From NCBI GenBank assembly GCA_937928455.1, contig CALFUG010000370.1, forward strand, positions 1-11,243: a stretch of DNA of 11,243 nt. Reading direction: 5' to 3'. The notes under the pieces were generated by a model. The model was not told the origin of the DNA and ran no database searches. It saw only the letters and a list, made by a program, of their open reading frames with translations. Shown piece after piece: positions 1 through 6,460 of this stretch. How positions within the stretch are numbered: the stretch's first letter is position 1; each line of letters opens with the position of its first letter. A program made the position numbers and the translations under genes. The stretch comes from an uncultured Clostridia bacterium (GTDB lineage: Bacteria; Bacillota; Clostridia; Peptostreptococcales; Anaerovoracaceae).

Positions 1-497
1 TCTATCATCCCTTGCTTCTTCTCTCGAAACATGGATTCTATGGCTGGCTTCCAGTGTTGAGATTCTAACACCTCTGTCTCTTTCAGAACAGCTCCCAGCA
101 TCACTACGTTAGCCACCTTCTCATTTTGAAGAATCTGGGCCGCCATTTTTTTGCAATCCACATAAACTGCCCGTACGCCATCCGGAACCACGGCATCATG
201 AATCATTCCACTGTTGATAAAGACGATTCCCCCTTTCGATACCTGGTTTTGAAATCGTTCCAACGAAGACCCGTTCATGGCCACAAGCACATCAATTTTA
301 GTGGACACGGGAGATGCAATGGGCTGATCCGAAACAATGACGGTACAATTGGCGGTGCCACCTCTCATTTCCGGCCCATAGCTGGGCATAAAGGATACCT
401 CTCTTCCGGAAATCATGGCGCCGTATGAGAGTATTTGACCCATTAGCAACACGCCTTGCCCGCCAAATCCCGCAAAGAGAAATCGCTTGGTACTCAT
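1..497 (-). CDS. korC: 2-oxoacid:ferredoxin oxidoreductase, gamma subunit (3' end cut by left window edge)
   Basis: The gene is partial: 165 codons are visible with no stop before the window edge, and the family is usually about 175-195 aa, so only a short C-terminal piece is missing. Visible family signs are the N-terminal glycine-rich FAGFGGQGVLLMGQ segment (residues 8-21), SFMPSYGPEMRGG (35-47) and TANCTVIVSD (48-57), all typical of the gamma subunit/domain of 2-oxoacid:ferredoxin oxidoreductases. Known role: a structural subunit of the cytoplasmic complex that turns a 2-oxoacid plus CoA into acyl-CoA and CO2, reducing ferredoxin; the gamma domain contributes to CoA and subunit contacts. 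The start ATG overlaps the beta-subunit stop by one base (TGATG), with a GAGGGGG Shine-Dalgarno just upstream, so translation is probably coupled. The substrate cannot be told from this subunit. Confidence 0.93.
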   Translation of the reverse strand, partial: MSTKRFLFAGFGGQGVLLMGQILSYGAMISGREVSFMPSYGPEMRGGTANCTVIVSDQPIASPVSTKIDVLVAMNGSSLERFQNQVSKGGIVFINSGMIHDAVVPDGVRAVYVDCKKMAAQILQNEKVANVVMLGAVLKETEVLESQHWKPAIESMFREKKQGMI

Positions 498-1243
498 CAC
501 TTCACCCCCTCTGGACTGCGAAAACACTTCAATGGATACACAGGAATCATGTTATCCTCCATCCATTTGATGGCCTCTCTGGGGGGTAGTCCCCAATTGA
601 TGGGACAGATGGATAGAAGTTCAACAAAAGCAAAGCCCAATCCCTGATGTTGGATTTCAAAAGCCTTCGTGATGGCCTTTTTCGCTTTTCGTATATGCGC
701 CGGACTATTTAACGCCACTCTTTCCACATACACGGCACCTTCTAAGGTGGATAACATTTCCGCCATACCAATGGGGCTTCCCGTCAATTTGGGATCTCTC
801 CCATGGATAGCCGTAGTGGCCTTTTGACCGATCAACGTAGTGGGCGCCATTTGTCCGCCCGTCATTCCATAAATGGCATTATTTATGAAAAAGGTACAAA
901 ATTTTTCTCCTCTATGAGCAGCATGAACAATTTCACCCATTCCAATGGAAGCCAGATCCCCATCTCCCTGGTATGTGAACACCCACCTTTGTGGATGCAC
1001 TCTTTTGATACCGGTAGCCACCGCAGGGGCCCTACCATGAGCCGCTTCAATCATGTCCACATCCATATATTGATGGGCCAGAATAGAACACCCCACCGGA
1101 CAAACTCCGATGGTTTCTCCCAATTTATCCTTTTCGTCCAATACTTCCATTATCAAACGATGTGCCACTCCATGGGTGCATCCCGGACAATAATGGGTCT
1201 CTTGGTCTCTCATACCTCTTGTTACCTCAAATACTGGCTTCAT
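497..1243 (-). CDS. korB: 2-oxoacid:ferredoxin oxidoreductase, beta subunit (TPP-binding)
   Basis: The 248-aa protein carries the thiamine diphosphate site of the complex. It shows HYCPGCTHGVAHRL near the N terminus (residues 17-30, with cysteines 19 and 22), the GDGD motif at 93-96 followed by the paired asparagines at 121-122 (the TPP/Mg2+ motif), and the IYGMTGGQMAPTT stretch characteristic of the KorB/VorA-like branch. It catalyses decarboxylation of the 2-oxoacid together with the alpha subunit, in the cytoplasm. An upstream in-frame GTG at 1252 would add MNE, but it lies directly on the GAGGGGGG Shine-Dalgarno; ATG 1243 has an 8-nt spacer and is preferred. With that start, one base separates it from the alpha-subunit stop (TGA-G-ATG), suggesting translational coupling. 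Length and motifs are normal and nothing looks broken. The exact 2-oxoacid used is not settled. Confidence 0.94.
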   Translation of the reverse strand: MKPVFEVTRGMRDQETHYCPGCTHGVAHRLIMEVLDEKDKLGETIGVCPVGCSILAHQYMDVDMIEAAHGRAPAVATGIKRVHPQRWVFTYQGDGDLASIGMGEIVHAAHRGEKFCTFFINNAIYGMTGGQMAPTTLIGQKATTAIHGRDPKLTGSPIGMAEMLSTLEGAVYVERVALNSPAHIRKAKKAITKAFEIQHQGLGFAFVELLSICPINWGLPPREAIKWMEDNMIPVYPLKCFRSPEGVK

Positions 1244-1244
1244 C

Positions 1245-2324
1245 TCATTCACCCCCCTCGATAATCTGGATGGTTTTTTCTATGATCTCCTCCGGGGTTA
1301 GTAGCATACCCCCAGTCCGTTGAATCAAATGAACCGGTTTCCGCCCGGCCACACCCAGTGCCACATCCTGAACCAGTTGTCCTTTCGATAGCTCACAGGA
1401 AATAACTTGCTTGGTCCCTTCCCACAAATTTTCAAAGGCCTTGTAAGGAAATGGCCAAAGAGTTTTAGGCCGTATTAAACCCGTTTCCAGCCCCATATGT
1501 TTCAGTCCCGCCATTGCCTCCTTCACCATGCGTGACGTAGTGCCAAAAGCCACAAAAACCACCTGGGCTTTTTCCAGATTCGTTTCCTCCCAATCCACCA
1601 GTTCTTTCTCCGCCTGCTCATATTTCTTCCACAGGGTTTCCACATGTTGTTCCAGTAAATCCTGTTTTAAATAAACCGACTTAATGGCATTTCTCTCCCG
1701 CTTTCCTTCATGGCCCGTCAGTGCCCAAGGTTTGGTCTTTAACATGGCCTCCAAGGAATATACTCCTTCTCCAGTAGGAAGCTGAACAGGCTCCATCATT
1801 TGTCCCAGCATCCCATCGGCTAAAATCAGTACGGGATTTCGGTACTGGTCCGCAATATTAAATCCTTCCATAATCATATCTATGGCTTCTTGAATCGAGG
1901 CCGGAGCAAACACCAATAAGTGATAATCTCCATTCCCACCCCCTCGGGTAGCTTGAAAATAGTCGGCTTGTCCCGGTTGAATGTTTCCGATTCCGGGACC
2001 ACCTCTCATTACATTGAGTACTACCACAGGCGCTTCTATGGATGCCAGGCCGGAAAGACCCTCTTGCATCAAAGCAATTCCCGGAGAAGAGGAAGAAATA
2101 AATACTCTACCGCCGGAAGCGGAAGCTCCATATGCCATATTAATGGCCGCCAATTCACTTTCCGCTTGAAGAAAGGCGCCTCCCACTTTAGGCAGTTCAC
2201 GACTCATATACTCTGTCACTTCGTTTTGTGGGGTGATGGGATACCCAAAATAATACCTGGCTCCACCTAAAATAGCCGCCAATCCGAAGGCTTCATTTCC
2301 TTTCATCAGTTTTTTCTCAGTCAT
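1245..2324 (-). CDS. vorB: 2-oxoacid:ferredoxin oxidoreductase, alpha subunit (VorB/KorA type)
   Basis: The 359-aa protein matches the alpha subunit of 2-oxoisovalerate (3-methyl-2-oxobutanoate) / 2-oxoglutarate:ferredoxin oxidoreductases. The N-terminal pyrimidine-binding half contains LMKGNEA (6-12), YYFGYPITPQNE (24-35), FLQAESELAAINMAYGA (51-67, with the glutamate expected near TPP), SSSSPGIALMQEG (77-89) and VMRGGPGIGNIQPGQADY (105-122). The C-terminal half has the transketolase-C-like pattern around FVAFGTTSR and LIRPKTLWPFP. In clostridial genomes proteins of this form are usually called VorB, but that name rests on family membership; 2-oxoglutarate or other branched/aromatic oxoacids are possible. 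Its ATG overlaps the ferredoxin-subunit stop by 8 nt (ATGACTGA) and has an AGGAGG Shine-Dalgarno 6 nt upstream inside that gene. The substrate is inferred; membership in the enzyme family is clear. Confidence 0.94.
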   Translation of the reverse strand: MTEKKLMKGNEAFGLAAILGGARYYFGYPITPQNEVTEYMSRELPKVGGAFLQAESELAAINMAYGASASGGRVFISSSSPGIALMQEGLSGLASIEAPVVVLNVMRGGPGIGNIQPGQADYFQATRGGGNGDYHLLVFAPASIQEAIDMIMEGFNIADQYRNPVLILADGMLGQMMEPVQLPTGEGVYSLEAMLKTKPWALTGHEGKRERNAIKSVYLKQDLLEQHVETLWKKYEQAEKELVDWEETNLEKAQVVFVAFGTTSRMVKEAMAGLKHMGLETGLIRPKTLWPFPYKAFENLWEGTKQVISCELSKGQLVQDVALGVAGRKPVHLIQRTGGMLLTPEEIIEKTIQIIEGGE

Positions 2325-2547
2325 TCTGCGCCTCCTCGATATATACTTGAATCACACCGTCCGGACAGATGATTCCACAATTTCCGCAGCCGATACATCG
2401 ACTCATATCCAAACAACCTACCGGATGGTAATCCCGCAGGTTTACCCGTTCTGTATCCAATGCTAAAATATGCTGAGGGCAGACACTCACACATAATTCA
2501 CATCCTTTGCAACGGTCTATCCGAAAGGTTATATATCCTTTTGCCAA
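2317..2547 (-). CDS. korD: 2-oxoacid:ferredoxin oxidoreductase, delta subunit (2x[4Fe-4S] ferredoxin), TTG start
   Basis: This 76-aa ferredoxin-like subunit has two complete CxxCxxCxxxCP motifs: Cys13/16/19/23 and Cys51/54/57/61, enough for two [4Fe-4S] clusters. It relays electrons from the TPP-derived intermediate on the catalytic subunits to external ferredoxin. It is the first gene of the oxidoreductase unit and overlaps the alpha gene by 8 nt. The start codon is TTG: no ATG or GTG lies in frame nearby, the AGGAGG Shine-Dalgarno at 2556-2561 is 8 nt away, and the resulting MAKGYITFRIDRCKGC start fits family proteins. An extra cysteine at position 45, outside both motifs, is not expected to be a ligand. 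Its promoter lies immediately upstream, so the mRNA leader is very short. Confidence 0.93.
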   Translation of the reverse strand: MAKGYITFRIDRCKGCELCVSVCPQHILALDTERVNLRDYHPVGCLDMSRCIGCGNCGIICPDGVIQVYIEEAQND

Positions 2548-2555
2548 TGGTTTTT

Positions 2556-2561
2556 CCTCCT
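2556..2561 (-). promoter_or_regulatory. Shine-Dalgarno AGGAGG that fixes the TTG start of the delta subunit
   Basis: The minus strand reads AAAGGAGG followed by AAAAACCA and TTG, a near-perfect anti-16S match with an 8-nt spacer. It is the main reason for accepting the rare TTG start at 2547, as no alternative start codon sits at a suitable distance. Confidence 0.8.
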
Positions 2562-2570
2562 TTTTGTCTT

Positions 2571-2579
2571 ATTATAACA
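2571..2579 (-). promoter_or_regulatory. Extended -10 promoter (TGTTATAAT) of the 2-oxoacid oxidoreductase operon
   Basis: On the minus strand the bases read TG-T-TATAAT: a perfect sigma-A -10 hexamer (2571-2576) with the TGn extension (2577-2579). The region 17 nt further upstream has only a poor -35 match, which fits an extended -10 promoter that depends little on the -35 box. Transcription would start near 2563-2567, leaving a leader of roughly 15-20 nt that contains little more than the Shine-Dalgarno. This is read from sequence only; the start site is inferred. Confidence 0.62.
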
Positions 2580-2594
2580 TCATATCTCATATGA
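2580..2594. repeat. Short inverted repeat (6-3-6) abutting the -10 region, candidate operator
   Basis: TCATAT-CTC-ATATGA is a perfect 6-bp inverted repeat with a 3-base centre, lying directly upstream of the TGn extension and thus in the -10/-35 spacer of the oxidoreductase promoter. A repressor bound here would block RNA polymerase. The sequence is AT-rich and short, so chance occurrence is quite possible, and no regulator gene is visible nearby. Confidence 0.35.
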
Positions 2595-2754
2595 AACAGG
2601 AAACACAAGTTCATTTCAAGGGTTTTACGTCTCCCTAACTTAATTTGTTATGTTTTATATAGATGTGTCGTTTTTTTTATTTTCCTCCACAATTTTTGCC
2701 GGAATCCCATCTCTTAGTGCCCCTTCTCCCATAACAAATTTGCGCTAATCCCAT
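2595..2754. other. Non-coding spacer between the transketolase terminator and the oxidoreductase promoter
   Basis: Within this AT-rich stretch I find no supported gene, RNA or riboswitch. A 25-codon minus-strand frame (2677-2754) has no Shine-Dalgarno and starts next to the terminator T-tract, so it is not called. Together with the flanking sites the gene-free gap is 277 bp. Confidence 0.6.
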
Positions 2755-2786
2755 AAAAAAAGAAGGGCATATTTTCAACGCCCTTC
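2755..2786 (-). terminator. Intrinsic terminator after the transketolase C-terminal gene
   Basis: On the minus strand the RNA would fold GAAGGGCGU - UGAAAAU - AUGCCCUUC, a 9-bp stem with one G-U pair and a 7-nt loop, followed at once by seven uridines. It starts 38 nt after the transketolase stop codon and closes the long mgtE-to-transketolase unit, separating it from the oxidoreductase operon. Confidence 0.9.
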
Positions 2787-2824
2787 CGGTCTATCCCATA
2801 ACGTCCCCGGTTCTAATCTTCCGT

Positions 2825-3763
2825 TTAACGATGATTTCGTAACTTTTTTGCGGCCTCCACAATATCCTGTGCCGTCATATGATACTTTGCCTTCAGTTCC
2901 TCTGGCTTCCCGGATTCTCCAAAAGTATCCAGCTGCCCCACAAATTCCATTTTAGCCGGGAAATGCTTTGCCAGAACCTCAGCAACTGCAGATCCCAATC
3001 CGCCAATTATGCTGTGTTCTTCTGCCGTAACAATGCCCTTTGTTTCTCTAGCGGCAGCTATAATAATTTCTTCATCGATGGGTTTTATGGTGTGCATGTC
3101 TATCACCCGGGCAGAAATTCCCTGAGATGCCAATTCTTCACGGGCTACCAAAGCCTCATTCACCATAATTCCGGTTGCGATAATAGTAATGTCATCTCCA
3201 TCCTGCAGTAAATTCCCTTTTCCAATCTTAACCTCCGCTTTTTCACCATATACCATAGGCACCGCATACCTGCCCAGTCGAACATAACAGGGCCCATGCA
3301 ACGCGCACACCTGACGCATTAATTCTTTGGTGGAATTCCCGTCACATGGGTTGATAACTCGCATACCGGGTATGGTTCTCATTAAGGCCATGTCTTCAAA
3401 GGTTTGATGGGATCCACCATCCTCCCCCACGGTAATTCCGGCATGGCTGGCACAAACTTTCACGTTTGCATTGGTATATCCAATAGAATTTCGAATGATT
3501 TCAAAGGCCCGACCCGTGGCAAAAATGGCGAAAGTAGAAGCACAAACAATCTTTCCGGATAACGCCATGCCTGCCGCTGTTCCATACAAATTCTGTTCAG
3601 AAATTCCCATATTAAAAAATCTCTTTGGATTTTGTTTTCCAAATTCATAGGTCATAGTGGACTTTGATAAATCCGCATCCAGCACCACCAAATTATCATA
3701 GGTATCGCCTAACTCCAATAGAACTTGGCCATAGGCTTGTCGTGTCGCCATTTTTTCAGTCAT
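2825..3763 (-). CDS. Transketolase, C-terminal subunit
   Basis: The 312-aa protein supplies the second half of a split transketolase: the pyrimidine-binding domain (about residues 5-170) and the transketolase C-terminal domain (about 185-305). It shows FFNMGISEQN (49-58) with the glutamate (Glu56) that activates TPP, the STFAIFATGRAFEIIRNSI segment (76-94), and VGEDGGSHQTFEDMALMRTIPGM (112-134). With the N-terminal subunit it moves two-carbon units between sugar phosphates in the non-oxidative pentose phosphate pathway; split genes of this kind are common in Clostridia and archaea. The open frame extends upstream to 3832, but ATG 3763 overlaps the N-subunit stop by one base (TAATG) and sits 9 nt after GGAGG, whereas ATG 3769 is too close at 3 nt. 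The coupled overlap suits an equimolar complex. The gene is followed by a strong terminator. Confidence 0.95.
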   Translation of the reverse strand: MTEKMATRQAYGQVLLELGDTYDNLVVLDADLSKSTMTYEFGKQNPKRFFNMGISEQNLYGTAAGMALSGKIVCASTFAIFATGRAFEIIRNSIGYTNANVKVCASHAGITVGEDGGSHQTFEDMALMRTIPGMRVINPCDGNSTKELMRQVCALHGPCYVRLGRYAVPMVYGEKAEVKIGKGNLLQDGDDITIIATGIMVNEALVAREELASQGISARVIDMHTIKPIDEEIIIAAARETKGIVTAEEHSIIGGLGSAVAEVLAKHFPAKMEFVGQLDTFGESGKPEELKAKYHMTAQDIVEAAKKLRNHR

Positions 3764-4581
3764 TACCATTCCCCTCCAATTTCCGCAAGCGCTTTTTCCA
3801 CTTCCTCTGTGTTGGGCGCCTTTCCGTGCCACCCCGCTTCATCTTCCATAAAGGATACCCCTTTCCCTTTATGGGTTTTTGCAATGATTGCCGTCGGTTT
3901 TCCTTTGGTGTTGCGTGCCGTATTTAATCCATCCATAATCTGGTCCAAGTCATGGCCATCAATAGATAATACGTTCCAACCAAAAGCTTGAAACTTCTCT
4001 TCAATGGGGGTGACTGTCATCACATCGTCGTTCTTTCCATCTATTTGAAGTCCGTTCCAATCCACAAAAGCCACCAGATTATCTAATCCATAGTGACCCG
4101 CTGCCATAGCCGCTTCCCAAACCAGTCCTTCTTGCAGTTCCCCATCTCCCAATAGAACATATACTCGACCCGGACTTTTATCCAACCGATTGGCCAAGGC
4201 CATTCCAATAGACATGGAAAACCCTTGTCCCAACGAGCCGGTAGAAGTTTCTACGCCCGGTAATTTCTTGGTGTCTGGGTGTCCCTGAAATTTGCTATTT
4301 ATTTTTCGAAGTGTCAGGATATCTTCTTTAGGGTAGTATCCTTTTTCTGCTAACACTGCATACAGAGCCGGGGCACCGTGTCCTTTGGACAATACAAAAC
4401 GATCCCGATCCTTCATGGTGGGATTTTCCGGGCTTACATTCATTTCATGAAAATAAAGTACTGTCAAAATATCGGCGCACGACAAAGAACCCCCTGGGTG
4501 CCCCGATCCTGCCGCGCCAGTGGCAAGAATAATTCCCGCACGTATATTTGCCGCTTTTTTTTCTAATTGAATCTTATCCAT
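3763..4581 (-). CDS. Transketolase, N-terminal (TPP-binding) subunit
   Basis: This 272-aa protein is the diphosphate-binding half of a split transketolase. Visible motifs are GSGHPGGSLSCADIL (25-39), SKGHGAPALYA (65-75), FQGHPD (98-103), GSLGQGFSMSIGMA (115-128) and the TPP/Mg2+ motif GDGELQEG (145-152) leading to DWNGLQIDG (174-182). His28, His68 and His101 match the conserved active-site histidines of transketolases. The frame is open to 4647, but the extra 22 residues have no family resemblance; ATG 4581 follows AAAGGAG with ideal spacing and begins MDKIQLEKKAANIR, as is normal for the family. Only 14 nt separate it from the glycosyltransferase stop, so it is probably transcribed with the cell-surface genes, and there is no room for a TPP riboswitch in front of it. 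Confidence 0.95.
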   Translation of the reverse strand: MDKIQLEKKAANIRAGIILATGAAGSGHPGGSLSCADILTVLYFHEMNVSPENPTMKDRDRFVLSKGHGAPALYAVLAEKGYYPKEDILTLRKINSKFQGHPDTKKLPGVETSTGSLGQGFSMSIGMALANRLDKSPGRVYVLLGDGELQEGLVWEAAMAAGHYGLDNLVAFVDWNGLQIDGKNDDVMTVTPIEEKFQAFGWNVLSIDGHDLDQIMDGLNTARNTKGKPTAIIAKTHKGKGVSFMEDEAGWHGKAPNTEEVEKALAEIGGEW

Positions 4582-4595
4582 TTTATCTCCTTTTT

Positions 4596-5345
4596 CTATT
4601 TGCCTTTCGTTATGAAAACCCTTGCCATAAAAACAGGCAACTTCCATACTCTTTTAAGTCGAGCCGGCTCTTTTACCAATCGGTAAAGCCATTCCATTCC
4701 ATGGCGTTGATAAAACTCCGGTGCTCTTTTTGAAATCCCTGCCCAAACGTCCAAGCTGCCTCCTACCCCAATGGCACAAACAACGTTCCCCAATCGGTAC
4801 CGATTTCGATGTACAAATTTTTCCTGCTTTGGAGAGCCCATGGCCACACAAAGGAATTCCGCTTGAGATTGTCGGATTTTATCGACTACATCCTCTTCAT
4901 CCTCAGGTCGAAAATATCCATGATGGGTCCCTTTGATTAGAAGGTTGGGAAAGCGGGCTTTCATTTCCAGCGCCGCCATGTTCACCACATCTTTCTCTCT
5001 GTTTTCACCCGGCTTTCCTCCCAAAAGAAAAATGCCTTTTTTCTGCTCTTCCAGCCACTCCAAGGCCTTTTCCAAAAAATCAATTCCCGTCACACGTTGG
5101 GTTAGGGGCTCCCCCATTAACTGGGAAGCATATACCAAACCGATACCATCCGGAATGACGAGAGAGGCACTTTGAAGAATCGCTTTCAGTTCGGGATCTT
5201 GTAATGCATTTACTATGATTTCGGAGTTGGGCGTCACAATCAAATCCACCCCTTCTTCTTTGAAAAATCCCCGCATTCTTCGCAAGGCTTCTTCCTGATT
5301 GACGCGATGGATGGGAATATCCCATAAGATAAATCGTTGATTCAT
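4596..5345 (-). CDS. WecG/TagA/CpsF family (GT26) N-acetylmannosaminyltransferase
   Basis: The 249-aa protein is a GT26 glycosyltransferase. Known family members move ManNAc (or ManNAcA) from a UDP-sugar to a lipid-linked GlcNAc at the inner face of the membrane. The N-terminal ILWDIPIHRV, the VTPNSEI motif (Thr38), the SLVIPDGIGLVYAS motif (Asp66, the position of the proposed catalytic base in TagA), the VAMGSPKQEKF region and the GGSLDVWAG segment are present. The basic, amphipathic C terminus (RLVKEPARLKRVWKLP) matches the membrane-binding appendage of TagA. It starts 5 nt after csaB, with an AGAAGGG Shine-Dalgarno inside the end of csaB. Next to csaB, a role in secondary cell wall polymer synthesis is more likely than wall teichoic acid or enterobacterial common antigen, but this is inferred from context. 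Confidence 0.9.
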   Translation of the reverse strand: MNQRFILWDIPIHRVNQEEALRRMRGFFKEEGVDLIVTPNSEIIVNALQDPELKAILQSASLVIPDGIGLVYASQLMGEPLTQRVTGIDFLEKALEWLEEQKKGIFLLGGKPGENREKDVVNMAALEMKARFPNLLIKGTHHGYFRPEDEEDVVDKIRQSQAEFLCVAMGSPKQEKFVHRNRYRLGNVVCAIGVGGSLDVWAGISKRAPEFYQRHGMEWLYRLVKEPARLKRVWKLPVFMARVFITKGK

Positions 5346-5350
5346 ACCTA

Positions 5351-6460
5351 TTATGCCCTTCTTTGATTGATGATATCTTGTATCATGGCTTCATTGGTAA
5401 CAAGACGATCTACCAACTCTTTCACCCGGTTTTTCACAATTCTATCGGTTTCGCCATACCCCGGTTCCCATAGCCGATCATATTCTTCCAGGAAAAACCG
5501 AGCTTGAAAGTCCAAAGTGGTGGATAGAGCCTTAAGCCCGATGGATCCCATGAACGCATTGATCTTCGGGTCATAGCTGATACCTATGAGTTTGACTCCC
5601 ATAATCGCTCCGTGTATGAGGGAGTGAAGTCGAACTCCCACCAAAACATCCATATTGCCGATGAGTGAGAGCATCTCATTGGTTAAGTATTTGTGCTTTA
5701 CCACAAAGACCTTATTGGAAAGCCGTCGCTCCAATTCCTCGATCACCTTCAAATCCTCTTGATAATGAAATGGAATCAGAACTACTTGACATTTTTTTTC
5801 ATCCACTAAAGCTCGGATACTATCTTCCAATTCCTTCACAAAGGGTGAATTCAATTGTTTTTCCTTGATTGCGAATCCCACCACCTTGCATTCTTCCTTG
5901 CGTTGGAATCCTTCCGACTCCAATATTTCTTTCCCCAACTCAAGGGGCACAGGATCGATTCGCAGTACGGGATCCGCCGTGATGAAAATTTGCTCTTCTT
6001 CTATTCCAATCTCCGTTAACAGCTCTTTGGAGGCTTGATCCCTCACCACAATGCCACTGGCTTTGGCCAGGGTGTTTTTCGTAAGAAGCCGATTCCATTT
6101 GGAATGAATTGGGCCAATACCCTGGCTATATATAAAAAAGTCCTTTCGAAAAATCTTGGCCATCCACATAATGGCCAGGTAATAGAGGATACTTCTTTTA
6201 CTGGTAACATCTTGCAGTAAGCTTCCCCCACCAGAAATCAGCAAGTCATGTGTTTTCACGGCCTTCAATACTTGCCAAAGAGATTTTCGATCTACGGAAG
6301 CCACCCCATATTTCTCACGGGTGGAAGCCGGAGATTGGGACAACACAGTAATTTCTATATCTGAAAGCTGCTCTCGCAAACTATGAACCACGGCTTGCAG
6401 AATTGATTCATCCCCGATATTATTGAATCCATAGTACCCCGAAATTAGAATTTTAGTCAT
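5351..6460 (-). CDS. csaB: Polysaccharide pyruvyl transferase CsaB
   Basis: The 369-aa protein matches CsaB, which transfers pyruvate from phosphoenolpyruvate to ManNAc in the lipid-linked secondary cell wall polymer; the 4,6-pyruvylated sugar is the ligand of SLH domains. It shows ILISGYYGFNNIGDESIL (4-21), LLISGGGSLLQD (73-84), FIYSQGIGP (109-117), IVVRDQAS (137-144) and VGVRLHSLIHGA (274-285, with the conserved Arg277/His279), in the expected order for this GT-B-like family. The frame is open to 6538, but the extra 26 residues overlap the upstream gene and lack family resemblance; ATG 6460 overlaps the DUF5693 stop by 8 nt (ATGACTAA) and has a GGAG just upstream. The family assignment is strong. 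The polymer and S-layer function is known for relatives and inferred here, since no SLH protein lies in the window. Confidence 0.93.
   Translation of the reverse strand: MTKILISGYYGFNNIGDESILQAVVHSLREQLSDIEITVLSQSPASTREKYGVASVDRKSLWQVLKAVKTHDLLISGGGSLLQDVTSKRSILYYLAIMWMAKIFRKDFFIYSQGIGPIHSKWNRLLTKNTLAKASGIVVRDQASKELLTEIGIEEEQIFITADPVLRIDPVPLELGKEILESEGFQRKEECKVVGFAIKEKQLNSPFVKELEDSIRALVDEKKCQVVLIPFHYQEDLKVIEELERRLSNKVFVVKHKYLTNEMLSLIGNMDVLVGVRLHSLIHGAIMGVKLIGISYDPKINAFMGSIGLKALSTTLDFQARFFLEEYDRLWEPGYGETDRIVKNRVKELVDRLVTNEAMIQDIINQRRA

Noticed and set aside
2661..2686. Plus-strand T-run that might be a terminator
   Set aside because: No stable hairpin precedes the T-run on the plus strand, and no plus-strand gene ends there.
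2677..2754. 25-codon minus-strand open frame in the 277-bp gap
   Set aside because: It has no Shine-Dalgarno, begins directly after the terminator T-tract and its product looks arbitrary.
3764..3832. Upstream extension of the transketolase C-terminal subunit by 23 residues
   Set aside because: It lies inside the N-terminal subunit gene and lacks family resemblance; the TAATG overlap with GGAGG 9 nt away marks ATG 3763.
4582..4595. TPP riboswitch in front of the TPP-dependent enzymes (transketolase, oxidoreductase)
   Set aside because: Only 14 nt precede the transketolase start within the operon, and the oxidoreductase leader is about 15-20 nt; neither leaves room for a thi-box, and no thi-box core sequence is seen in the 277-bp gap.
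4582..4647. Upstream extension of the transketolase N-terminal subunit by 22 residues
   Set aside because: It overlaps the end of the glycosyltransferase gene; ATG 4581 has an ideal AAAGGAG and gives the usual family N terminus.
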